From Paraburkholderia lacunae (GTDB taxonomy: Bacteria; Pseudomonadota; Gammaproteobacteria; Burkholderiales; Burkholderiaceae): a DNA stretch of 64,000 nucleotides. Shown piece by piece: positions 18,314-26,758 of the stretch. The stretch covers positions 448 to 64,447 of the forward strand of contig NZ_QHKS01000030.1 in the NCBI RefSeq assembly GCF_003353175.1. The letters are read 5' to 3'. The notes beneath the pieces were generated by a model. The model made no database searches and had not been told where the DNA came from. It saw only the letters and a list, made by a program, of their open reading frames with translations. The first letter of the stretch is position 1. Each line of letters begins with the position of its first letter. A program made the position numbers and the translations under genes.

Positions 18314-19293
18314 CCGGCTTAAAATTCCTCCTCACGACCTACAGTACCGCGTTCACTGTCAGCGGCGGCGGCGAGTCAGAGTTGGTTCAAGTCGCGGAAA
18401 TACTGAAATCCTCAGGCGTTCACACCGATATCTACGGTATCGGCAGTCGGCCGCTCAGTTTCTATGACGGTGTCATTCACTTTTCTGTCCATGCGGACGG
18501 ACACGCGATACTGCGCGAAGCGGCACTCAAGAAGAAGCGAGTCTTCCTGTGGCCGAATGTCTGGTGGTCTGAAGCACCATCTGATGCTGAAGTACAGCGA
18601 ATTGCTGAAATGGCGAGGAACGCGCACAAGTTGCTCTTCAAGTCCGACGCCGAACTGGAGAATTTCACGCGGTACGTCGACGTACCGGCTCAGAAATTGG
18701 AAGTGGTCCCCACGTGCGTTTCGAACCGTTTTCTGGCTGAGCCCGATAGGGATCTCGCGTCGACGGTTTGCAACACGTCCGACTTCGCGCTGTGTCTCGG
18801 ACTGATCGAACCAATAAAGAATCAGCTTCGGCTCGTCAAGGCGCTGAACGCTTTGCAACTAGACGGCGTATTTGTCGGCGGCGCGCGGGACGATGACTAT
18901 TACCAGGCATGCGTGGCGGAGGCACACCCCGGCATTCAGTTCCTACCGTTCGTTCAACCTTGCAGCGCCTTGTTGCGCTCGATCATTGCAAATTGTTCGG
19001 TGATGGCCGAACCGAGTATCGACCCACCAGGACGCTCCGCGCTCGAGGGCGCGATCATGCAGAAGCCGCTCGTCATTAGTGATGGCCCCTGGCAACAGGA
19101 ACATTTCGCGGAAAACGTCTGGTACACGCCGACCGATTCGGTAGATGCGCTTGCTGCCGCAATCGATCGCGCCCGCACCGATCCGGACCGGGAAGTGAAG
19201 ATCGCGAACAACTATGAACGCGTCTTTTCGCGCCATTCGGCTTCGACTATAGGCCCGAAACTCGTTGAGTTGCTGGCCCGAGAAAGTATCTAA
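18310..19293 (+). CDS. GT-B glycosyltransferase
   Basis: 327-residue glycosyltransferase. The ATG at 18310 overlaps the upstream stop (ATGA), which decides the start; an earlier in-frame ATG at 18268 lies inside the previous gene. It opens with a TTYSTAFTVSGGGESE loop and has the GLIEPIKNQLRLVKAL donor-site strand and the EPSIDPPGRSALEGAIMQKP segment, where only the second Glu of the usual E-x7-E is clearly in place. Similar in plan to 11554-12528. Confidence 0.85.
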   Translation: MTGLKFLLTTYSTAFTVSGGGESELVQVAEILKSSGVHTDIYGIGSRPLSFYDGVIHFSVHADGHAILREAALKKKRVFLWPNVWWSEAPSDAEVQRIAEMARNAHKLLFKSDAELENFTRYVDVPAQKLEVVPTCVSNRFLAEPDRDLASTVCNTSDFALCLGLIEPIKNQLRLVKALNALQLDGVFVGGARDDDYYQACVAEAHPGIQFLPFVQPCSALLRSIIANCSVMAEPSIDPPGRSALEGAIMQKPLVISDGPWQQEHFAENVWYTPTDSVDALAAAIDRARTDPDREVKIANNYERVFSRHSASTIGPKLVELLARESI

Positions 19294-19294
19294 G

Positions 19295-20338
19295 ATGCAA
19301 AAAGTGCCTCGTTTATTAGTAGTTCAGCGAATTTCGCTCTCGCACGATCGACTCATGTCCAGGTCAATCGCAGCGCGCTTCGGCCCGCTCCTGGCCTACA
19401 TGGCCAAACATGGAATGATCGAGTGGGAGGAGATCGTCGAAAGCGACGTAACGATCGGACAGCTTCGGCGGTTCGATGCTGTGCTCTTCAACAAGCACAG
19501 TTCCAATCGCGCCGTCGATGTCATGCGGATGGCAAACGATCTTGGTTTGCGGACCATCTATGACATGGACGACTGGATCATCGATCTGCCGATGTACAGC
19601 GTTACTGATCTCAACGACGACTTGCTGGCCAACATTACGTGGCTCATCCGGCAAGCCTCGGTCGCGACGGTCTCCAACGAGATTTTGCGCGCGAAGCTGC
19701 AGCGCATTCGCCCTTCGGTTGTGGTGATTCGCAACGGCTTCGACCACGACGCAATACCTTCGACGCCCGAAGACTGGCAAGAGGCGGTTCCGCGCAAGAT
19801 CCTGTTTTCCAACACCGACGGCATCAAACTCGTGCAGTTCAGGAAAGGATTTTTCGGCGTCCTGGTGGATTTTTTGAATCGGAATCAGGATGTCACACTC
19901 GAATTCTGGGGTGACGGTTTTCCCGAGATGTCGCAGATCCCAAGGCTCACGTCGAAGGGCTTCCTCGATAATTCTGCGTATAAAAGCGCGATTCGTGATG
20001 CAGGTTATATGTTCTCCGTCGTCCCCCTTGGTGGCCGCGAGGACAAAGATGCGCTGTTCTTCAATAGCTGCAAATCCTGCATCAAGTACATCGACTACGG
20101 CAGTCTCGGTATCCCCGGCATTTACTCCCGCTCTCCCGTCTACGAGGACGCAGTCGTCGACCGTGTTACAGGACTTCTGGTCAATAACGTCGAAGACGAA
20201 TGGGCAGCGGCGATGCAGGAGATGTACGACCGCGCTGAACTCAGAGATGGGTTGCGTCACAACGCGCACGAAGACACCCGTAGTCGATTTGGACTCGCCG
20301 ATCCTGCACAGACGTTCCTCAACCTTTTGACGGCTTGA
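19295..20338 (+). CDS. glycosyltransferase-like protein
   Basis: 347-residue GT-B-like protein one base after the previous stop (TAAGATG). Recognisable parts are the early VVQRISLSHDR strand, the YDMDDWI segment typical of glycosyltransferases annotated near O-antigen and rhamnan operons, NGFDHDAI, and a C-terminal donor region around KYIDYGSLGIPGIYS. The canonical E-x7-E is replaced by a KYIDYG pattern, as in some family 4 relatives. The start is taken at 19295 because the frame's first ATG (19265) lies within the previous gene. Confidence 0.82.
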   Translation: MQKVPRLLVVQRISLSHDRLMSRSIAARFGPLLAYMAKHGMIEWEEIVESDVTIGQLRRFDAVLFNKHSSNRAVDVMRMANDLGLRTIYDMDDWIIDLPMYSVTDLNDDLLANITWLIRQASVATVSNEILRAKLQRIRPSVVVIRNGFDHDAIPSTPEDWQEAVPRKILFSNTDGIKLVQFRKGFFGVLVDFLNRNQDVTLEFWGDGFPEMSQIPRLTSKGFLDNSAYKSAIRDAGYMFSVVPLGGREDKDALFFNSCKSCIKYIDYGSLGIPGIYSRSPVYEDAVVDRVTGLLVNNVEDEWAAAMQEMYDRAELRDGLRHNAHEDTRSRFGLADPAQTFLNLLTA

Positions 20339-20361
20339 CCGATTTAACCACGGAAACTGCA

Positions 20362-20955
20362 ATGGATCTCTTGCTCATCAGGCACGGCCAATCAAACGCA
20401 AACGCAAAGGGACTACTCATCTCCACCGATCAGGACGAACTGACCGAGTTGGGAAAACGACAGTCAACGGAGCTTGCAGCCACGCTCGCTAAATTCGGCT
20501 ATTCCCCGTCACCGATTTTTTGCAGTCCGTGGATGCGCGCGCGTCAAACGGCGGAGCGGCTTTTCGACGACGCCACGCGGTTGACATTCGACTCCCGGCT
20601 TGCCGAAACGCATCCCGGCAAGTACGGAACGTGGCTTGAGGCGGACTTCAATCGGGCGTTCCCCGACTTTAACAAAGTGATTGCCAATCGCTATGAAGAC
20701 GGCGAATCTCATCTCGACATGGCCGATCGCGTGCGCGAGTGGATCGACACGGAAGTCCTGCCACGTACCGGGCAACCGGGGTTGATGGCAGCTGTCGCAC
20801 ACGGCGGCCCCATTAGTGTCGTACTGCAGCATCTGCTGAACGTTCCCATCGAAACGCACTACCCGAGCTTCACGGTGCCCAACGCTTCGTTCACGTACCT
20901 GAAATGGCGGACCGACCTCGGTCGCTACTGCCTTGAACGGGCCGGGCAGGTATGA
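20362..20955 (+). CDS. histidine phosphatase family protein
   Basis: 197-residue member of the phosphoglycerate mutase-like phosphatases. LLIRHGQSNAN carries the nucleophilic His, CSPWMRARQTAE the phosphate-binding Arg, and AHGGPISVV the second His, so the active site is complete. A TTG at 20335 would overlap the previous gene by four bases, but ATG 20362 begins right at the first strand and is preferred. Its stop overlaps the next start (ATGA). Within a glycosyltransferase operon a role on a sugar phosphate or on a phosphorylated glycan end is likely; this is inferred from context only. Confidence 0.85.
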   Translation: MDLLLIRHGQSNANAKGLLISTDQDELTELGKRQSTELAATLAKFGYSPSPIFCSPWMRARQTAERLFDDATRLTFDSRLAETHPGKYGTWLEADFNRAFPDFNKVIANRYEDGESHLDMADRVREWIDTEVLPRTGQPGLMAAVAHGGPISVVLQHLLNVPIETHYPSFTVPNASFTYLKWRTDLGRYCLERAGQV

Positions 20956-21824
20956 ACACAAAAGTCGCGATATTCGAACCGATCTACGCGCAGGATCAAG
21001 TTCAGGTCGAGAAGAGTTTTCTGCCGCTCGTCATTCAGGATAATTCCCAAGCCGGGTGGCGCGAGTTCAAGCTCTTTGTCGACATGTATCGCAGCGGCGA
21101 ACACCGCCGCCACGCCTATACCGGGATTTTTTCGCCTAAGTTCAGCCTGAAATCAAAGATCACGGGAGCGGAATTTATCCGCTTCGTGCAAAGCCAACCT
21201 GGATCCGATGTCTGTTTCATCAATCCGTTTCCGCAGATTGGCTACTGGTCGTTTAATGTGTGGATGCAGGGTGAACACGCGCACCCAGGATTGGCAGACG
21301 CGGCGCAATCGCTTCTTGACGCGTGCAAGGTAGATTTCGATATCGAGCGCACACCTCGCCATGGGCCGGGATTGCTTGCTTATTCGAATTTTTGGGTGGG
21401 GTCCGAAAGGTTCTGGGATGAGTACGTGGGCGGCGTGCTGGTGCGGATCGCCGAGTTTCTGGAGGAAAACCCCGATCACGAGGTCACGCGCAAGGTGATG
21501 GAGGATACGACACATACCGACCCTGCTCCGTTCTTACCGTTCATCGTCGAGCGGCTTTTCAGCACGTACATCTCACAGCGTCCCGAACTGAAGATCGCAG
21601 CATATCGCCATGGGGATGACGGCGTGCTGGACTATTGCGTTAACGAATACGAACGGCGCCTCGTTGCGCGTATGAAGCAGCAAGTCGATGAAGCCAACGC
21701 AGTCGGTAAGTTCGATGACACGATCATCAAACAGATGGACATCGCTTGCGAACTCTGGCAACAGCAATTCTTCGATTACTTCGCGGTACGGCCACATCCG
21801 CATACAGGGCGATGCGTCAACTGA
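20952..21824 (+). CDS. unrecognised protein coupled to the glycosyltransferase operon
   Basis: 290-residue soluble protein that I cannot assign. Visible features: VCFINPFPQIGYWSFNVW followed by QGEHAHPGL near the middle, a YSNFWVGSERFWDEYVGG segment near residue 145, and FLPFIVERLFSTYI near residue 195. The last two are reminiscent of glycosyltransferases of the DUF4422 kind, which have an 'xxNMFxMxxxxFxxY' strand and a later 'ERLFxxY' helix, but the N-terminal region differs. It is translationally coupled to the phosphatase and is the last gene of this operon. Best guess is a cytoplasmic glycan-assembly enzyme; low certainty on function, high on being a gene. Confidence 0.8.
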   Translation: MNTKVAIFEPIYAQDQVQVEKSFLPLVIQDNSQAGWREFKLFVDMYRSGEHRRHAYTGIFSPKFSLKSKITGAEFIRFVQSQPGSDVCFINPFPQIGYWSFNVWMQGEHAHPGLADAAQSLLDACKVDFDIERTPRHGPGLLAYSNFWVGSERFWDEYVGGVLVRIAEFLEENPDHEVTRKVMEDTTHTDPAPFLPFIVERLFSTYISQRPELKIAAYRHGDDGVLDYCVNEYERRLVARMKQQVDEANAVGKFDDTIIKQMDIACELWQQQFFDYFAVRPHPHTGRCVN

Positions 21825-22043
21825 ATCGCACACTTGATCCAGACGCCAACTGCCCACACCGAGCTGCAGTAGAAATCAACGAAAACACGTCTCTGGCGAA
21901 CAAAGCCTCGCTGCGCAAAAAAAATCCGCAGACTAGCCCAACCCTCGCACGGCCATAGCGCCCCTTCCTGACCGAGGCATCTCCATTTTTGTCGCGCTTC
22001 GGTTAAAACATTTAAAGTTAGCTAAAATGCTGGATTGGAGACA

Positions 22044-22073
22044 ATGAAACATATCAGGTCGAGGAAAAGATGA
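22044..22073 (+). CDS. possible nine-codon leader ORF
   Basis: ATG at 22044 follows GGAG with good spacing and opens a nine-residue frame (MKHIRSRKR) whose stop overlaps the ATG of the methyltransferase gene (ATGA at 22070-22073). It may couple translation; the methyltransferase also has its own GAGGAAA site, so this could be chance. Confidence 0.2.
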   Translation: MKHIRSRKR

Positions 22074-23629
22074 GCGAGAGTAGCGAGTTTCTTCTAGATG
22101 ACAGCAATGGTAAATTTTCCGAAGCGGCATATTTGGCCGCAAATTCCGACGTTGCATCTGCAATCGCTCGCGGCGCGTTCGTGTCCGCGCTAGAACATTA
22201 TCTACGCCACGGACGTGCTGAGGGACGAAAGCAGGACGCTCGACTGAAAGAACAGTCCTTTGAACTGCGCGACGCCAAGCTGCGTCGCCTTGTCAAGTAT
22301 GAAATAGACCTTCAGCGCGCCGGCGAAGCAGATGTGTTCGCACCCGATAAGGAGCGTCTCCCCTCGCAGAACGTTGATGGAACGGAGGGCTGTCAGCACG
22401 ATCAGCAGTTGCTTCGGTTCATCAAAAACCATGAGACCGGCTTAATCCTTAACTACGGTAGCGGCTGCAGAATCTTACTCGACAACGTTGTCACCATCGT
22501 AGAAAACTGCGACGGCGCCTCCCACGACACAAGCACGGCCGCCGAGGATCTTCCGTTTCTGGATCATAGTTTCGACGCCCTCGTGTACCATGGACTGCCT
22601 GAGAACATCAGAGACCCCCTTCTATGCTTGCATGAGTTGAAGCGGGTCTTGAAGCCTGGCGGTCACATTCACTGCGCAGCGACATTAACTCACGCTGGTG
22701 ACGGCGATCGATTGACACTAACCGACTTCGAAGAGTCCGCTTATCTCGCGACCAATCCTGATGTCGCGATTGAGATCATCCGAGGACGCTGCGAGTCCGG
22801 AAGAGTGCATTTCCGACTGAGTGGTATTAACGAGCCACGCACGCAGAACACAGCAATTGCTAGACGCGCTGCGAACGCAAAGTCTGCGAAGATTTCTTCG
22901 CTGCTTCGCGATGACATGTCATGTGAGCGCGACGGCAAGATCTTTGATTTCCTAACGGATGAACTACGCACCCAATTTAATATAATTGCTACTGACAACG
23001 TCAGTAGCAACGGATATGACGAGCACATTGTCGCTCTGATTAAGAAACACAAAGACGGGATAATTCTCGACTGCGGCGCAGGGAGTCGACCAACGTGTTA
23101 CAGCAATGTTGTTAACTTCGAAATTGCAAGCTATGCGTCTACTGACGTTAGGGGCGTTGGGGAGGTTCTTCCTTTCCGGGATAATAGCTTCGACGCAGTT
23201 CTGTCCATCGCCGTGCTGGAACATGTGAAGGATCCGTTCCTGTGTGCACGCGAGATCGCTCGCGTTCTCAAACCGGGTGGTGATCTTTACTGCTGCGTCC
23301 CGTTGCTGCAACCCGTGCATGGCTTTCCGCACCACTACTACAACATGACCGGGCAAGGACTTGCCAATCTGTTCCCTGAATCAATCCGCGTTGTGAGACA
23401 AGAGGTTTTAGAGAGCATTTCTCCAATTTGGTCGTTGACGTGGATCGTACAAAGCTGGGCCGAAGGATTGTCGGGCGAAGCGAAAGACAAGTTCTTGAAC
23501 CTCAAGCTCGCTGATTTACTGGCACCGGCAGGCGAATTTCTCGACGCTCCTTTCGTGACGAGTTTGTCCGAGAAGAAGAACTTTGAACTTGCTAGCGCCA
23601 CCGTTTTGATGGGAATAAAGACGACCTGA
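22070..23629 (+). CDS. duplicated SAM methyltransferase with YLxxNxDV modules
   Basis: 519-residue protein made of two similar halves. Each half has a short N-terminal module with Y-L-A-x-N-x-D-V and a later H[YF]xxxG segment (about residues 16-55 and 220-258), a variable helical linker, and a class I methyltransferase domain. The C-terminal domain is intact in outline: ILDCGAGSRP, VLPFRDNSFDAVLSIAVLEHV and ARVLKPGG. The N-terminal domain keeps the last two (DLPFLDHSFDALVY, KRVLKPGGH) but has LNYGSGCR in motif I and no post-motif region, so it is probably inactive. GAGGAAA precedes ATG 22070. The acceptor is probably a sugar or another glycan-locus substrate. Confidence 0.88.
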   Translation: MSESSEFLLDDSNGKFSEAAYLAANSDVASAIARGAFVSALEHYLRHGRAEGRKQDARLKEQSFELRDAKLRRLVKYEIDLQRAGEADVFAPDKERLPSQNVDGTEGCQHDQQLLRFIKNHETGLILNYGSGCRILLDNVVTIVENCDGASHDTSTAAEDLPFLDHSFDALVYHGLPENIRDPLLCLHELKRVLKPGGHIHCAATLTHAGDGDRLTLTDFEESAYLATNPDVAIEIIRGRCESGRVHFRLSGINEPRTQNTAIARRAANAKSAKISSLLRDDMSCERDGKIFDFLTDELRTQFNIIATDNVSSNGYDEHIVALIKKHKDGIILDCGAGSRPTCYSNVVNFEIASYASTDVRGVGEVLPFRDNSFDAVLSIAVLEHVKDPFLCAREIARVLKPGGDLYCCVPLLQPVHGFPHHYYNMTGQGLANLFPESIRVVRQEVLESISPIWSLTWIVQSWAEGLSGEAKDKFLNLKLADLLAPAGEFLDAPFVTSLSEKKNFELASATVLMGIKTT

Positions 23630-23659
23630 CCGCTCCGTTCGTTGCTCCTTCTCGGGCAG

Positions 23660-23689
23660 GGAAATGCTGATATCCACCACAGCATTTCC
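23660..23689. repeat. inverted repeat downstream of the methyltransferase gene
   Basis: GGAAATGCTG (23660-23669) and CAGCATTTCC (23680-23689) are perfect 10-base arms around a 10-base loop, 31 bases after the stop codon. It may end or stabilise the transcript; there is no T-run. Confidence 0.4.
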
Positions 23690-23732
23690 ACCGCCTGCTT
23701 TGCGCGAAATTTGGCAGTAAGCTTTCGACCAC

Positions 23733-23897
23733 ATGCAGGACACTACCGCCAATAGCTACCGAGTAAACTTAGAAACCGAACTGTTGATCGCACATAGATT
23801 TCCCCACGGACAGTTAAAAATAGCTTCAATGACCCCGGAATTCCTTCGCGACATTATTCAAAATAACATTCAGACCCAAAAAAACCATTATGCGTGA
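23733..23897 (+). CDS. possible 54-residue protein overlapping the dioxygenase start
   Basis: An open frame of 55 codons from ATG 23733 ends with a TGA that overlaps the dioxygenase start by eight bases (ATGCGTGA). The translation has ordinary composition (Leu, Ile, Asn, Gln; no low-complexity) and no hydrophobic segment. A stop lies only five codons upstream, so no longer form exists. There is no good ribosome site, and I see no known domain. The tight overlap is what makes it worth listing. Confidence 0.35.
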   Translation: MQDTTANSYRVNLETELLIAHRFPHGQLKIASMTPEFLRDIIQNNIQTQKNHYA

Positions 23898-25086
23898 CCA
23901 AATAAGTAAACTCCTTCCGGGCGTACCTGACGTAGAAAGTCCATTCTTTTCACATATTTTTTCCGACCCATCGATTGATAGCGAAGTCCGCCGAATCGCT
24001 CACGATCTGAACCAGAACGGGTTTGCTGTTCTGGACTTTCCCGATGATGATTTCGACCGCATTGCGGACTCCATCAAGACGTCTTTGCACGATAGCTTTC
24101 CGTGGCAGGACTGGCTTGATTTTGGATTTGAAAAAAACAACGGTCTGCGCGTCATAAACGCGTGGAAATCCGATGAGAACGTAAGGCGCCTGGCAACGAA
24201 TGCTAGGATCATCGAGGTCCTTAGCAAACTGTTTGGCCGGCAGGCTTGGCCCTTCCAGACCTTGAACTTTCCAGTTGGTACACAGCAGCACGTTCACACC
24301 GATTCCGTGCATTTCAGTTCAGTTCCGGAACGATTTATGTGTGGTGTGTGGACCGCTTTGGAAGACATCAGTGCTGATGCCGGTCCACTCGTTTATTACC
24401 CCGGCTCGCACAAGTGGCCGATTTACACCAACGAACATATCGGAGCCTGCTCAGCCGAGGAGAAGTCTGAACTCAATCAGAATGTCTATGAACCGCTGTG
24501 GCGCGCACTGATTGACGTCAACGAAGTCGAGCCGGTTACGTTTACGCCCAAGAAAGGTCAGAGCCTTATCTGGCTGGCAAACCTTCTTCATGGAGGCAAC
24601 CGGCAGACGAATAAACAGAAGACGCGCTGGTCGCAAGTGACGCACTACTACTTCGAAGGGTGCGCCTACCACTCACCAATGCACTCTGATCCGTTTTACG
24701 GCGCGATCAGTTTTCGCAATCTAAGCAATATCATTACTGGTGAACAGGTAAAGCACCAGTACTGTGGACACCAGATCGACGAAGCATTCATCGCCGCAAC
24801 CAAGGAACGAGTCGGATCGAAAAAGGTGCCCCTGCCACCAGACTTCGATCCGGAGCAGTATCTCCTTGCGAACCGAGATCTCCGCGAAGCCAATGTCGAT
24901 CCGGTTTATCACTATCGACATTACGGCATACCCGAAGGACGCCCGCTGATTCCGCTGCCAGAAGGATTTGATGGCGAGCAGTACCTGAGCGCAAACCCCG
25001 ATGTGCGCGCGGCGAACATTGATCCGGCCGCCCACTATAGAAATTACGGAAAAGGTGAACGCCGGCCGCTTCGTCCGGCAGATTGA
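23890..25086 (+). CDS. phytanoyl-CoA dioxygenase (PhyH) family protein with two C-terminal YLxxNxD modules
   Basis: 398-residue Fe(II)/2-oxoglutarate-dependent dioxygenase-like protein. The jelly-roll core (about residues 30-275) has an HxD pair (His136, Asp138 in HVHTD), a distal His234 in LLHGGN and Arg246 as the 2-oxoglutarate ligand, all intact. Residues 319-353 and 360-394 are two copies, spaced 41 residues, of a YL-x2-N-x-D-[LV] ... H-Y-R-x-Y-G ... R-P-L module also present in the neighbouring methyltransferase. Likely hydroxylates a small molecule or glycan component of this locus. The ATG has no clear ribosome site. Confidence 0.88.
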   Translation: MRDQISKLLPGVPDVESPFFSHIFSDPSIDSEVRRIAHDLNQNGFAVLDFPDDDFDRIADSIKTSLHDSFPWQDWLDFGFEKNNGLRVINAWKSDENVRRLATNARIIEVLSKLFGRQAWPFQTLNFPVGTQQHVHTDSVHFSSVPERFMCGVWTALEDISADAGPLVYYPGSHKWPIYTNEHIGACSAEEKSELNQNVYEPLWRALIDVNEVEPVTFTPKKGQSLIWLANLLHGGNRQTNKQKTRWSQVTHYYFEGCAYHSPMHSDPFYGAISFRNLSNIITGEQVKHQYCGHQIDEAFIAATKERVGSKKVPLPPDFDPEQYLLANRDLREANVDPVYHYRHYGIPEGRPLIPLPEGFDGEQYLSANPDVRAANIDPAAHYRNYGKGERRPLRPAD

Positions 25087-25249
25087 GGTCACGAGCACCC
25101 GTCGCCCATTAGACGGCGCGGGTTCTTGCATGATGCCTTGCGCACGGGGGACAAGGCAGCGTCAGGCGACGATGGGATGTCTACGCGGCGCCCTTTGGGA
25201 TGTTCGCCACTGGCGGCAAATTAGTTCGGCCTCCAAAAAAGGGGATCTC

Positions 25250-26758
25250 GTGAAAAAACAGATAAGAATAGCAGTTCTGGCAATGTGCTTGCTCTCTGGA
25301 CATGCCTTTGCTACTCAAGAGCGACCACACTACCATTTCACGCCGTCGCATGGCTGGATGAATGATCCCAACGGTTTGCTTCAAAAGGACGGCATCTATC
25401 ACTTGTTCTATCAGTATTACGACGGTGGATGGGCACTTGCCGATGGTCAATTCAAAGATCCTATGGTCTGGGGACCCATGCACTGGGGACATTCTACAAG
25501 TCGAGACCTGGTGCACTGGAAAGCCCGACCAGTCGCTCTAAGTCCTGACAAGCGCATTGGCAACACCGCAGTTGAAGGAATGATCTTCTCCGGAAGTGCC
25601 GTGTTCGACAGTAAGAACACGAGTGGATTCGGGACCATTCAACATCCACCAATGGTCGCCATCTACACGCTCGCGGATACCTTCGGCGCCGGGAGCGGGC
25701 AGCGGCAGGCCATCGCCTACAGCGTCGACAGCGGCACCGTCTGGAAAAAGTACGCGAGCAATCCAGTGCTTCCCTATAACAACAGCGAAACGTTTCGGGA
25801 TCCGCAGGTCTTTTGGTTCGGCGGCGACTCGAAGTGGGCAATGGTGATTTCATGCGGTGACAGAGTGTGCTTCTACAATTCGCCCGATCTGAAACAATGG
25901 TCAAAGGTGGGTGAATTTGGCACGCAAGAATCCGGCATTGGTGCCCCTTGGGAATGCCCCGATCTGTTTCCACTGCGGGTGACACGAAGTGGAAAAGAAG
26001 AGATCAAATGGGTACTAGTCGTGAGTGTTCAACACGGCGCTCCAAGCGGAAGCTTCGGGACTCGATACTTCGTTGGGGACTTCGATGGAAAGACGTTCAA
26101 GAATCTGGCTAGCGTAACTGATTTCAAATGGCTAGACTATGGCAGCGACAACTACGCAGCTCGCACGTGGCAGACGACGACCGTAGATCTGAAACATCGC
26201 ACGATGATCGGATGGATGGCTAACTGGACTTACGCGAAAACCCTGCCGGCCTCCAAGTACCGCGGCTCGATGACGATCCCACGAGATATCACTCTGCAAT
26301 ATGATGAGTCCGGCTACTACCTGACACAGAGGCCGATAAGTGCCGCGATTGCTCCGTTGCGCAAACGAACCAGAGAACTCACGCTCGATGACGCACACCC
26401 TGTCAAAGCCATTCAAACCTCCGTTCCAGCACTGGTCAAGGCCGATATCTCGTTGAGCCCAAGTAGCGGACGATTTGAGCTAGCTGTATTCGAACATGAA
26501 GGTCAACAGTTTTCAATTCGCTACGACGCTCGCGCCGCCGAAGTCTCGGTAGACCGGCGCAGCTATGCGGGCTATATTTTTGACTCTGACAAAGCGCCAC
26601 AGACAGCTCGAGCAAGTCCCGTTAAGCACCACCTCCGGCTCCAGGTGCTCTTAGATGTAAACTCGATGGAAGTATTTGTGAATGACGGAAAACAGACGTT
26701 CACAAATTTGCTGTTTGCTCCGGCGACCAAGCCAGTTACAAAGGTTTCGGTTCATTAA
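25250..26758 (+). CDS. secreted glycoside hydrolase family 32 (levanase/fructanase type)
   Basis: 502-residue secreted hydrolase of beta-fructosides. The GTG at 25250 has AAGGGGA just upstream and gives a clean signal peptide: two Lys, a hydrophobic core and AFA cleaved near residue 21. Catalytic elements are WMNDPNG (nucleophile Asp39), FRDPQVFW (transition-state Asp) and WECPDLF (acid/base Glu), so it should be active on levan, inulin or sucrose-like substrates. A C-terminal beta-sandwich ends with SMEVFVNDGKQTFTNLLF, soon after which the protein stops, perhaps 15-20 residues earlier than usual. The 163 bp before it separate it from the dioxygenase, so it may have its own promoter. Unexpected in an O-antigen locus. 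Confidence 0.92.
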   Translation: MKKQIRIAVLAMCLLSGHAFATQERPHYHFTPSHGWMNDPNGLLQKDGIYHLFYQYYDGGWALADGQFKDPMVWGPMHWGHSTSRDLVHWKARPVALSPDKRIGNTAVEGMIFSGSAVFDSKNTSGFGTIQHPPMVAIYTLADTFGAGSGQRQAIAYSVDSGTVWKKYASNPVLPYNNSETFRDPQVFWFGGDSKWAMVISCGDRVCFYNSPDLKQWSKVGEFGTQESGIGAPWECPDLFPLRVTRSGKEEIKWVLVVSVQHGAPSGSFGTRYFVGDFDGKTFKNLASVTDFKWLDYGSDNYAARTWQTTTVDLKHRTMIGWMANWTYAKTLPASKYRGSMTIPRDITLQYDESGYYLTQRPISAAIAPLRKRTRELTLDDAHPVKAIQTSVPALVKADISLSPSSGRFELAVFEHEGQQFSIRYDARAAEVSVDRRSYAGYIFDSDKAPQTARASPVKHHLRLQVLLDVNSMEVFVNDGKQTFTNLLFAPATKPVTKVSVH

